From Bacteroidia bacterium (GTDB lineage Bacteria > Bacteroidota > Bacteroidia > J057 > JADKCL01), in the NCBI GenBank assembly GCA_020635905.1, contig JACJYV010000003.1:872300-936299 (forward strand): DNA of 64,000 bases, read 5' to 3'. This document shows, piece by piece, positions 35,374 through 44,307 of this stretch. The stretch's first letter is position 1. Every line of letters begins with the position of its first letter. A model generated the notes under the pieces. That model had not been told where the DNA came from. It did no database searches and saw only the letters and a list, made by a program, of their open reading frames with translations. Both the position numbers and the translations under genes were made by a program.

Positions 35374-35871
35374 GACTGATGGATTTAATATTGGAGCCCC
35401 GGGGGCCCGCAATGGCCCGGGAAAAATTGCCGGGCAGCTTCCCACGGCTGCACCGGCACCTCCTAAATCCAATTCAATAGTTGCGTATCTCACATTTCAA
35501 AATTAGAAAGTGAAATGCATGAATTTTTGAACTTGTTAAGGGGAATATTCTGCCAAAATCGACCTCAACTTGATCCACAGGAGAATCCACCCAACCCAAA
35601 ATCCCCTGAAAATGCTTTTCAGGGCCTTTTTCCCCCGTTCAAAATTTGAACAGCTTACCCAAAAACTTGGTATCCGTCCGCGGGAAACAGAAAGGATTTC
35701 AGTCAGCAGAAATAGGCAAAGCCTATTTCTGAAGAACTCACAAACAATTAAAAATCAATTGAAAAGCAACCAATACCAATCAGCGAACAACCCCTGGAAA
35801 GAGTCATAAAAAATCAGAAATGAATAAATGGGAAATGAGATGGAGGGAAGATCAAAAATTCTGTTCAGAAT

Positions 35872-36099
35872 TTACGAAGTTACAACTTCTGAAACTGACA
35901 ACCCTCCCCCCAAAAGGTAAGGGTGATCATCCCCAATATAGGATTTGGGTTTGGGAAAATTATTGATCAGCGAAGAGCCCGAGCGGGAAAGAGACCCGGC
36001 CAGACGTGCAGGACGGCTCCAAATGTTGGATTTCTCCTTCGGAGAAGCTTCGTCCTCCGTGGATTTTCCGTTTCCAAATGGTAGCAACTTGAGTTTCAT
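35872..36099 (-). CDS. Doubtful small ORF, 75 aa
   Basis: Starting at ATG 36099 after AAAGAGATTAC, this codes a Ser-rich, Pro-containing peptide (MKLKLLPFGNGKSTEDEASP ... ending YLLGGGLSVSEVVTS). It has no signal peptide, no known family and no partner enzyme nearby. The composition is not clearly that of a structured protein. It is reported as a possibility only. Confidence 0.25.
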   Translation of the reverse strand: MKLKLLPFGNGKSTEDEASPKEKSNIWSRPARLAGSLSRSGSSLINNFPKPKSYIGDDHPYLLGGGLSVSEVVTS

Positions 36100-36274
36100 G
36101 TAATCTCTTTTTGCAGGAAGAATAATTTTCCTCAAGCAAGATCAAAAATCAAATCCATTTTTTTTCGAACACTTTTCACCCCTTTTCCATTTTTGATCCT
36201 TGAAATCACCTTGCCGCCTCCGGCCTGAAGTATCCAACAGACAAACCGTAAACCAACAGGTGGTGGTTGGCCAG

Positions 36275-36357
36275 GTAAACCGTAAACTGTAACCGTAAAC
36301 CGTAAACCGTAAACCGTAAACCGTAAACCGTAAACTGCAAACCGTAAACCGTAAACC
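36275..36357. repeat. 7-bp tandem repeat (GTAAACC)n
   Basis: About twelve units can be read: GTAAACC, GTAAACT, a 6-base GTAACC, five GTAAACC (36295-36329), GTAAACT, GCAAACC, and two more GTAAACC. The preceding bases (from about 36241) hold further ACCGTAAACC pieces. On the other strand this is the TTTACGG type also present at 23216. Confidence 0.9.
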
Positions 36358-36516
36358 GAGTGTTCCACCCTGAAACACCCTCCTGTTTCATTCCGAAACA
36401 GCGACACAATTCCCCATCCAAAACATCCACTGATTATCAACCACTTACGCAGTTGGCACGGCGATTGGAAAATCCTTTTCAGTTACACGCTCCTTCACCA
36501 AATCAAAACCAGAATT

Positions 36517-36900
36517 ATGAAAATCTTCAAAACTGTACTCACCGCATCACTCATTACCTTACTCGCAACCGCATCCTTCGCCGCCAACGGCGGCGGAAAA
36601 GGAACCCGCGAAGTAGCCAGAACCCAGGCCACCAAAGAAGCCAAAAACGACCTTTTCACCCAGTTGAAAAAGGAAATCAGCTACAAAGACTTTGCCACCC
36701 TCGCCAATGTCGAAGGAAAAGTATATGTGAACTTTGCCGTCAACGAAGACGGATCCATCGAGGTCATCAACGCCTCAGGAACCACTCCCGCCCTCACCTC
36801 CCATGTGCGCAACGCACTCAACGGAGCCAAAGTGGACGCCCGCAAATCCGTGACCGGCAAAGAGTTCACCACCAAATTTGATTTTTACATCGTGCAATAA
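36517..36900 (+). CDS. Small TonB-C-like periplasmic protein
   Basis: A 127-aa protein with a signal peptide (LITLLATASFAANG). The mature part has a helix, then a segment VEGKVYVNFAVNEDGSIEVI followed by LTSHVRNALNGAKVDARK. This is the pattern of the TonB C-terminal fold (GxVxVxFxVxxDGxIxxVxV, then a helix). It lacks a membrane anchor, so it is a free periplasmic domain, possibly accessory to transport or envelope assembly. A strong terminator follows. Confidence 0.7.
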   Translation: MKIFKTVLTASLITLLATASFAANGGGKGTREVARTQATKEAKNDLFTQLKKEISYKDFATLANVEGKVYVNFAVNEDGSIEVINASGTTPALTSHVRNALNGAKVDARKSVTGKEFTTKFDFYIVQ

Positions 36901-36919
36901 TTCTCTCACACTTAGTCTT

Positions 36920-36946
36920 AAGGGGGCCTTTTGCCCCCTTTTTTTT
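36920..36946 (+). terminator. Rho-independent terminator
   Basis: AAGGGGGC-ctttt-GCCCCCTT forms an 8-bp stem with a 5-nt loop, followed by six more T. It lies 20 bases after the TonB-like gene. Confidence 0.9.
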
Positions 36947-37090
36947 AACCTCCAGAATCCAATTTTCATCTAAATAGTCAGATAGTTGTGGTTGTCGTTA
37001 CCGCCTGCAGGCCTCCCGCCTGAGGCGGTTTTTTCCTTCAGCCCACCTATTTCCCAACCTCCCAACCGTCCGCTTCAGGACCAATCCATA

Positions 37091-37123
37091 CTTGGATTTT
37101 AATCAAATAAAGTCGTAGTTTTG
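37091..37123 (+). promoter_or_regulatory. Bacteroidota-type promoter
   Basis: CTTG (37091-37094) and TAGTTTTG (37116-37123), 21 bases apart, fit the TTTG/TAnnTTTG pattern and lie 20 bases before the start of the first membrane paralog. Confidence 0.65.
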
Positions 37124-37143
37124 GCGAAAGAAGGTCCTAATAA

Positions 37144-38208
37144 ATGACATTAAATCAGGTCAATTACCTCAATATCGGCCTCATGGTGATTTCCATGATC
37201 GCTGCCTTTATCCTGCCGTTCGAAGTATTTCTCTTCTCCTACGCCATTCTCGGTCCCCTGCACTACCTCACCGAGATATCCTGGCTGCACGACCGCAAAT
37301 ATTTCGCCGAAAAAAAATACGACTGGATCCTTCTGGTGGTCCTCAGCGTCCTCATCATGCTGGGCTCCAGCATCCCCGGCGCCATCCTCAGTGACCTGGT
37401 CAGCACCTCCCCCAAATGGGTGTACGAACTGGCCGTCAAACTCAATCCCTGGTCCAACGATTTTGCTTTTGGCGCCTTTGGGGTAGCCCTCATCTTTGTC
37501 CTCACCAAAGGCACCTGGCAGCGGGTATTTGCCTCCATAGTGCTGCTGGCTGCCGTTCTGGCCTTCCACAAAGTCAATGCCCCCGGCATGAAAACGGGCG
37601 ATTATGGGGCCCACTTCCTCATTTTTTCCGTTTACCTGCCCACCCTCATCCACGTGTACGTATTTACCGGGGCGTTCATCCTGTTTGGCGCCCTCAAAAG
37701 CAACAGCCGCACGGGTTACATCTCCATGGGCGTGTTTGTGCTGTGCGCCATCGCCACCCTGGTGGCCCCCAAATTTGGCAGTTATGCCGCCTCCGAATAC
37801 GCCATGGAAAGCTATGGCAACTTCAAGGGACTCAACCAGTTCCTCCTGCGCAACTTCAATTCCCAGTCCATCAGCGAGACAGAAGTATTCACCAACAACC
37901 TCAGCATCGTGATGACTCGTTTCATCGCCTACGCCTACACCTACCACTACCTCAACTGGTTTTCCAAAACCTCGGTCATACGCTGGCACAAAGTGCCCAA
38001 ACTCAGGTTCGTCATGGTCATCCTCATCTGGATCGCCTCCATCGCCCTCTATATTTCCAAATATCAACTGGGTTTCAACTGGCTCTTTTTGCTCAGTTTC
38101 ATGCACGTCTTCCTCGAGTTTCCCCTCAATCACCGCTCCTTCATCGGCATCTATACCGAGATCAAAGGCCGCATTACTGGCACCATTCAGCCCGCAGGGC
38201 GGCAATAG
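37144..38208 (+). CDS. His-rich multi-pass membrane protein, first paralog
   Basis: A 354-aa protein with about 8-10 membrane helices. Nine histidines are shared with the downstream paralog: His40 (GPLHYLTEIS), His49 (WLHDRKYF), His142 (FHKVN), His157 (AHFLIF), His170 (LIHVY), His268 (YHYLNW), His282 (RWHK), His321 (FMHVFLEF) and His330 (NHRS). Such a set, with several inside or at the edge of membrane helices, resembles metal-binding membrane oxygenases such as the Brp/Blh carotene oxygenases, but no specific family match can be claimed. The two copies were made by tandem duplication. Confidence 0.65.
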   Translation: MTLNQVNYLNIGLMVISMIAAFILPFEVFLFSYAILGPLHYLTEISWLHDRKYFAEKKYDWILLVVLSVLIMLGSSIPGAILSDLVSTSPKWVYELAVKLNPWSNDFAFGAFGVALIFVLTKGTWQRVFASIVLLAAVLAFHKVNAPGMKTGDYGAHFLIFSVYLPTLIHVYVFTGAFILFGALKSNSRTGYISMGVFVLCAIATLVAPKFGSYAASEYAMESYGNFKGLNQFLLRNFNSQSISETEVFTNNLSIVMTRFIAYAYTYHYLNWFSKTSVIRWHKVPKLRFVMVILIWIASIALYISKYQLGFNWLFLLSFMHVFLEFPLNHRSFIGIYTEIKGRITGTIQPAGRQ

Positions 38209-38774
38209 CGTCGCTTGAGCAGCAGGGTTAGTTTTTGGGCGATCCCCGCTATCCGCGGGGCCGGGCTGTTCCAGGGGTTCCGTACCGAAAAAATTCGGCA
38301 CCGCCCTCCAAAGTCTCGGGCGCCCTTCCCATCCCTATCGCACAAGTTGTTGAAAAACAATCAGTTGCACATTTAATGCGGTCAGCTCCCGAATGCATTC
38401 GGGACAGCCGTCAGCCATCCCCTGAAAAGCGCAAGCTTCCAATCAAGAAAACCTCCTAACCACCACAAAAACGAAAACTTCCCATAAAAATCCTTTGTGC
38501 CCTTCGCGAACCTTTGAGCACTTCGTGTTAAACCCATCCTGGAAGCGCAAGCTTTCAATCAAAAAACCTCCTAACCACCAAAATGGGCTCTGTGGTTCTC
38601 TGTGTTGAAAAACCACCCTAAAAGCGAAAGCTTTCCATAAAAATACTCTGTGTCCTTCGCGAACCTTTGAGCCCTTTGTGTTAACCGCACCCCAACCAGC
38701 TCCCCTCCCCACAATGACTTAAATCATTTCCAAACCCAATCCCATCCCCGAAATTGAACAAAAATTGCACCGCA
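38209..38774. other. Spacer with two repeat families
   Basis: It holds the second copy of the 105-bp dispersed repeat (38237-38341). At about 38422-38684 a composite repeat follows: GCGCAAGCTTCCAATCAA recurs at 38544 as GCGCAAGCTTTCAATCAA, each followed by AACCTCCTAACCACCA, and CATAAAAATCCTTTGTG recurs as CATAAAAATACTCTGTG, each followed by CCTTCGCGAACCTTTGAG. No gene is visible. Confidence 0.7.
38237..38341. repeat. 105-bp dispersed repeat, copy B
   Basis: Same length as copy A at 17894-17998, with about eight differences by eye. The internal inverted repeat is imperfect here (GTACCGAA-aaaa-TTCGGCAC). It lies between the two membrane paralogs. Confidence 0.8.
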
Positions 38775-39803
38775 ATGACAGTTCCACAAATCAATTACAT
38801 GAATATCGGCCTCATGGCCATCGCCCTGATCGCTGCTTTTATACTCCCCTTCGAGGTATTCCTTTTCTCCTACGCCTTCCTCGGTCCCGCCCACTACCTC
38901 ACCGAGATTTCCTGGCTCCACGACCGAAATTATTACGCCGAAAAGAAAAACGACTACATCATCCTGGCTGTCATCAGCGTATTGCTCCTGATTGGCTCCT
39001 CCACCTTTGCCGTCCTCCACGTGGATGCCATCGGAAAATGGTCCAACGACCTCATATTTGCGGCCTTTGGCATGTCCCTCATCTTCGTCCTCACCAAAAA
39101 AACCTGGAACCGCGTCTTCAGCGGCATCGCCCTCCTCGCGGCCGTGCTCATCTTCCACAAAGTCAATGCCGAGGCCGCCAGCGCCAAAACCTACAACTGG
39201 CATTTCCTGGTGTTCACCGTGTACATGCCCACCCTCATCCACGTGTACATCTTCACCGGGCTGTTCATGATATATGGCTCCCTCAAGCGCGGCAGCGTGA
39301 CCGGCTATTTTGCCTTTGCCTTCTTCATCCTGTGCGCCATTTCCTGCTTCGTGATCCCCTTCGACAACGGCTATACCGCCTCGGCCTACGCCCGCAAAAG
39401 CTACGGCGCATTCACCGCCCTCAACCAGTTTTTCCTGCACAACTTCGGCGGCACAGATGTGGCCCCCGGCGACGTATTCACCAACGGACTGAGCATCACC
39501 GTTACCCGTTTCATCGCCTTTGCCTACACCTACCATTACCTCAACTGGTTCTCCAAAACCAAACTCATTCAGTGGCACAAAGTCAGCAAGCCCCGTCTCA
39601 TCCTGGTAATTGTGGCCTGGATTGCCTCCGTTACCCTCTACGCCATCGATTATGCCCTGGGCTTCCAGTGGGTATTCCTGCTCAGCTTTTCCCACGTAGT
39701 GCTCGAATTTCCGCTCAACCACCGTTCCATCATTGGCATCGGCCAGGAGATATCCAAACGGTTCAGAGGCAGCCCCCAATCCGCCGCCAGCGGCGCAAGA
39801 TAA
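38775..39803 (+). CDS. His-rich multi-pass membrane protein, second paralog
   Basis: A 342-aa protein closely similar to the gene at 37144 along its full length (YMNIGLMAIALIAAFILPFE; GPAHYLTEISWLHDRNYY; TYHYLNWFSKTKLIQWHK; HVVLEFPLNHRS). ATG 38775 is chosen because it aligns with the paralog's start; an ATG at 38754 would add seven residues. All nine histidines noted in the first copy are kept, while loops differ. The pair may form a heterodimer or have diverged in substrate. A promoter for this copy was not found. Confidence 0.65.
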   Translation: MTVPQINYMNIGLMAIALIAAFILPFEVFLFSYAFLGPAHYLTEISWLHDRNYYAEKKNDYIILAVISVLLLIGSSTFAVLHVDAIGKWSNDLIFAAFGMSLIFVLTKKTWNRVFSGIALLAAVLIFHKVNAEAASAKTYNWHFLVFTVYMPTLIHVYIFTGLFMIYGSLKRGSVTGYFAFAFFILCAISCFVIPFDNGYTASAYARKSYGAFTALNQFFLHNFGGTDVAPGDVFTNGLSITVTRFIAFAYTYHYLNWFSKTKLIQWHKVSKPRLILVIVAWIASVTLYAIDYALGFQWVFLLSFSHVVLEFPLNHRSIIGIGQEISKRFRGSPQSAASGAR

Positions 39804-39952
39804 GAACCCAAACTATATACATTTCCCGGGTGCCAACCAGCCAGCGGCTGCCGCATCCGGGAAAATCATTTTACAAACCTCCTCCTCCCGACAAAAAACC
39901 GGGCTGGGAATGCCCGTTCATACACAAATTTTAACTTCTCAGGCGTTTCTGC

Positions 39953-39983
39953 TTGAAAAAATCAGCCAGAGGCCTTATCTTTT
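39953..39983 (+). promoter_or_regulatory. Probable promoter of the large surface protein
   Basis: TTG (39953-39955), 20 bases, then TATCTTTT (39976-39983), one mismatch from TAnnTTTG. Transcription would begin near 39990, beyond the ATG at 39987, which supports 40047 as the true start of the next gene. Confidence 0.5.
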
Positions 39984-40046
39984 ACCATGAATGGAAGCCC
40001 GGTGATTTCCATTGAGATAATAGCTGGAACTGCACAAAACACACTG

Positions 40047-43000
40047 ATGCGCATCAAATATCTGCTTGGATTATTGTTCTGTTTTGCCTGGACAATGCCT
40101 TTGTTTTCCCAAACTATTTCTGGAACAGTCAATACTTACGCGGGCGTCAACGCCATCGCGGGCAATGCCTTTACTGTAACCTCCTCTGCCGGATTCGCAG
40201 TGGGCGATCTGGTGTTGGTCATCCAGATGAAAGGGGCCTCCATCACCCAAACCAATAGCCCCGCCTACGGCGATATTACGGGCTACGGCAATGCCGGCAA
40301 TTACGAATTCAATACTGTGGGCAGCATCGCCGGAAACGTGATCACCCTGGCCTGCAACCTCACCAACGCCTACGACATACCCGGCCGGGTGCAACTGGTG
40401 CGGGTACCACAATACACCAATGTCACCGTAACGGGCACCCTCACCGCCCAGGATTGGAACGGTACCACGGGAGGCGTGCTTGCCATTGACGTCAGCAATA
40501 CCCTCACCCTCAATGCAAATATCGACGTTTCCAACCGCGGATTCCGCGGCGGAACCGTAGGCGCAGGCGGCTTCAATTGCGCCCATTCCACCTACTTCTC
40601 CCCCACCAACCAGGGCGGCACCAAAGGCGAGGCCATCGCCAATGCAATCGCCGGGCAGGAAACTGCCCGCGGAAAGCTCGCCAACGGCGGCGGCGGCTCC
40701 AACGCAGGCAACTGCGGCGCAGGCGGCGGCAGCAACTTCGGCACTGGCGGACTGGGGGCACCATTTACAGCGGCTGCGGAGCCAGCACCATTCAGGGAGT
40801 GGGTGGAACAGCCCTTACCCTGGTCAATGGACGGGTTTTCATGGGAGGTGGCGGAGGCGGAGGCTTCCGCGACAACGGCCAGACCTGCGCCCCCGGGGGC
40901 GATGGCGGCGGAATCGTGATCATCATGGCCGGCACCATCAGTGGCAATGGCAATTCCATCCTGGCCCGCGGTGAAAACGTGGTCATCACCACCAATGACG
41001 AAGGCGCAGGAGCCGGCGGCGGAGGGGGCACCGTTTACCTCGATTGCAACAACTTTCCCACCGCCCTCACCGTCAATACCAGTGGCGGAAGTGGCGGAAA
41101 CGTGCTCAACGGCATCTTTACCAGCCAGTGTCACGGCCCAGGCGGCGGTGGCGGAGGTGGTCTGCTTTGGGTGGCCCCGGCGGCCTTACCCGGCAATATC
41201 ACCCACACCTCCACAGGCGGAGCAGCCGGCATTGTACAAACCGTCAATGCTCCCTGTTTCAACACCACCTACCAGGGCACCGCAGGTAATGCAGGAGGCA
41301 CCAATTTGAACCTCACCATCCCCATTTCGACCGGCGGCACCACCGTCAACCTGGGTCCTGACACCACCCTCTGCGCAGGCGATACCCTCCTGCTGGACGC
41401 CACCACGGCAGGTGCGACCTACGATTGGCAGGATGGCTCAACCAATTCCACCTTTGAAGTAACCGCCAGCGGACAATACCACGTCACCGTAACTGGTGGC
41501 TGTTCAAGTGGCGCCGACACCATCAACGTTACGTTCGTACCCAATCCTGTGGTAAATATCGGAGCCGACCAAACCATTTGCGATGGCGTATCAGCCGTTT
41601 TCGATGCCGGCCCCGGCATGACCAGTTACCTCTGGCAAAACGGATCCACCGCCCAAACCTTTACCGGCACTCTTTCCGGCCAGGTGGATGTCACCGTAAC
41701 CGATGCCAACGGTTGTACTTCCGCCGATACCGCGCAACTCACAGTAAATCCACTGCCTCCGGTCAATCTTGGACCCGATGTGGCCATCTGCCAGGGCGGC
41801 AGCCAGATTTTCGACGCGGGCGCGCCTGCGGGAGTAAGCAGTTATCTCTGGCAAAATAATGCGACCACCCAGACCATTACCGCCACCACCACCGGCCAGT
41901 ATTCCGTGACCCTCACTGACGTGAATGGTTGCCAGAATGCAGATACAGTACAACTTACGGTCAATGCCCTGCCCACACCCAACCTGGGCAACGATCTAAA
42001 CCTCTGCAATGGCAGCACCGTGGTGCTCAATCCCGGAGCGGGCTATACCAGCTACGCCTGGAATACCGGAGCCATCACTCCCTTCCTGCTGGTTTTCCAA
42101 AGCGGAACCTATTCGGTCACCGTAACCGATGCCAATGGTTGCCAGGGCAGCGATCAGGTAAAAGTCACCGTCCATCCCAACCCGGTTGTGGACCTGGGAG
42201 GAGACGAAATCATCTGCGTGGGCGAAGTGCTGAATCTGACCCCGGGCAGCGGATTTTCCAGCTACAACTGGTCCACCGGGGCTACCAGCCCCAGCATCAA
42301 TGTCAGCACGGCAGGCACCTACTGGGTCTCCGTCATTGATGGGAATAACTGTGTCGGCCGTGACACGGCCGTGGTCACGGTACAGGTGGTCAGCGTCAAT
42401 CTCGGACCGGATATTGACCTCTGCGAAGGAGATGGAGTGATTCTGAGCGCCGGAAACGGCTTCAATTCCTACCTCTGGGAGGATGGCAGCAATACCCAAA
42501 ACCATTATGTCAATCAGGTGGGCACCTACTCGGTGACTGCCACCACCACGGAAGGTTGCTCCGCAACCGACCAAATGCAGGTGCTGAGCATCATCCCCGT
42601 TCCCAAAGTCAACCTGGGCGGCCCCTACGACATCTGCGAAGGACAGCAGGTAATCCTCAATCCGGGCAGCGGTCCCTGGTCGTTCCTTTGGAACGACGGC
42701 TCCACCACCCAGAAAATCACCGTTACTGATCAGGGAGTTTACACCGTCACCGCCACCAATTCCTGCGGATCAGTCAGTCAGTCGGTGCGGGTGAATAACC
42801 TGGGCGGACCTCCGGTCTTCAGCCTCGGACCCGACCTTGTGTTCTGCCGCGATACCGTTTCGATTACTGCCAATGCGACCGGAAATTACCTTTGGTCCAA
42901 TGGTTACACGGGCCAGACCCTGCAGATCGCCCACGATCAGGGAGGACAATACTCTGTAGTGGTTACCAATGCCTGCGGCACCGGCGAAGATGAAATCAAT

Positions 43001-43300
43001 CTGACCGAAGATTGCCCGCCCCAGGTTTGGGTCCCCACCGGATTTACCCCCAATGGAGACGGTCTCAACGATGTTTTCAAGCCTGTGGCCCTGGATATCG
43101 GGGATTATACCCTGCAAATTTACGACCGCTGGGGCAAGCTCATTTTCCAATCCATGAACATCGAACAAGGCTGGGACGGCACCTTTGCCGGCAAAGGCCT
43201 CCCCGAAGGGGTTTATGTGTATCGTATCGATTACCTGCCCCTGACTTCGGTCATTACCGAAACCCAGCAGCTGCGGGGCAGTGTGACGTTGGTGCGGTAA
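40047..43300 (+). CDS. Large surface protein with CHU_C (T9SS type B) end, frameshifted
   Basis: One gene of about 1085 codons split between two frames. Frame 1 runs from ATG 40047 (signal peptide MRIKYLLGLLFCFAW ... LFSQ) through a beta-helix-like domain to a glycine-rich region. Past the G-run at 40754-40758 the sense passes to the -1 frame (GGTIYSGCGAST) and stays open to 43300. The following part holds about eight Ig/PKD-like repeats (LGPDTTLCAGDTLLLDA ... GQYHVTVTG). The end is a gliding-motility-associated C-terminal domain (VWVPTGFTPNGDGLNDVFKP, then LQIYDRWGKLIFQ). Total length is 3254 nt, one short of a multiple of three. Role: secreted adhesin or surface protein. Confidence 0.8.
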
Positions 43301-43330
43301 TCACAGAAAAGGAAAACTCAATAAAAAATC

Positions 43331-43356
43331 AAAGCCGGGCCAATGGCCCGGCTTTT
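43331..43356 (+). terminator. Rho-independent terminator
   Basis: AAAGCCGGGCC-aat-GGCCCGGCTTT is an 11-bp stem followed by more T, about 30 bases after the surface-protein gene. Confidence 0.9.
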
Positions 43357-43529
43357 TAGCTTTCTCACAGCTGTTTTCCAATAGATTCTCAAAAAAAGAA
43401 TAGCGAGGATGATTGTCAATATTCCTGATTTCGCTTCAATTTAGGCGATTTCAACCTAAATGTAAAGCATTGTTAATAAGTTGATTAGCTGTGGAAAACA
43501 TTTTTAATTTTTCTGATTTAAGCGAAAAA

Positions 43530-44303
43530 TCATTTCATTAAAGCGTGTCTTTCAGGCATTTCCCGATAAACTTTCCCATCCAGTTGACAACCTCCTTTGG
43601 CATGCTTGGGATGATCTTTCTGAATAGTTGGGTCCATGGGGTTGGAATTAAATTTGGGTTTTCCCCATTGCTTAAAGAAAAAAGGAACCTCAAGCTCTTT
43701 ACATTTTTGGTGGACAATGTCTACCCATTCCTTTTTCATGGGCCTTGCTTTCGGCCCAGATTCCCCACCTACAATTACCCAATCAATTCCGTTTAGGGGA
43801 AGGGTATAAAGTGGCTTAATCAGAGGTTCGACAGAAAGAAATTTCACCTTCGCACCACAAGCCTTCAAATCCTCAATTCTAAATGCAACTCTTTCATCTT
43901 CAACAGAAACCCCCATCCAGATATTAGGTGACCAGTGCAATTCAGAACTCAACTCTTTCAAACGCTCACTTCTCTTGGTCAGAACCTGATATGTATGTTG
44001 AGGAGTCCTTCTCATAATATCAAATACATCCTGAATGTACCAGAGAGGAACCTCTTCCTGAAAAAGGTCACTCATAGAGTTAACAAAAACGGTCCGGGGT
44101 TTCTTCCAGGACAAAGGAGTCTCCAGAACCTGGGGAGCAAGCCTGACTTTGAAGCCATCCTTATATTGCTCAACTCCCATGGCTTTCAGACGCTTGGCCA
44201 TCCGCTCTGCGTAGCAAAACTTACAGCCTTGAGAAATTTTGGTGCAACCTGTTACCGGATTCCAGGTTACTTCTGTCCATTCAATGGTTGATTGTGATGC
44301 CAT
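43530..44303 (-). CDS. Three-Cys-motif protein, phage Gp37/Gp68 (DUF5131) family
   Basis: A 257-aa protein from ATG 44303. It begins SQSTIEWTEVTWNPVTGC and carries three cysteines, Cys20-x6-Cys27-x2-Cys30 (GCTKISQGCKFCYAERMA), the family's namesake motif, resembling radical-SAM cluster ligands. Family-typical segments follow: FVNSMSDLFQEEVP, YQVLTKRSERLKEL, WMGVSVEDE, FLSVEPLI, WVIVGGESGPKARPMKKEW and FFFKQWG. Its gene lies 4 bases after the TcmP gene, the known pairing. Function of the pair is not established. The region is clearly richer in A and T than its neighbours, suggesting acquisition. Confidence 0.88.
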   Translation of the reverse strand: MASQSTIEWTEVTWNPVTGCTKISQGCKFCYAERMAKRLKAMGVEQYKDGFKVRLAPQVLETPLSWKKPRTVFVNSMSDLFQEEVPLWYIQDVFDIMRRTPQHTYQVLTKRSERLKELSSELHWSPNIWMGVSVEDERVAFRIEDLKACGAKVKFLSVEPLIKPLYTLPLNGIDWVIVGGESGPKARPMKKEWVDIVHQKCKELEVPFFFKQWGKPKFNSNPMDPTIQKDHPKHAKGGCQLDGKVYREMPERHALMK

Positions 44304-44307
44304 GTTG

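Larger units (their letters stand above)
35374..36516. other. Long spacer, about 1.1 kb, with repeats
   Basis: No strong gene is visible. The left part (35400-35870) is mixed sequence with no convincing signal. A weak minus-strand ORF lies at 35872-36099. The part at 36275-36357 is a 7-bp repeat. The right end (36360-36516) leads into the TonB-like gene. Confidence 0.5.

Noticed and set aside
34558..35493. Longer start (35493) for the T9SS-like protein
   Set aside because: The additional 40 residues would precede the signal peptide and come from GC-rich spacer sequence.
36275..36357. Telomere-like sequence (plant type TTTAGGG)
   Set aside because: The unit is TTTACGG, internal to the chromosome, and other heptamer arrays of different sequence exist in the window.
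38765..39934. A 389-codon frame overlapping the second membrane paralog
   Set aside because: Extremely rich in His, Arg and Pro; it is a shifted reading of the conserved membrane protein.
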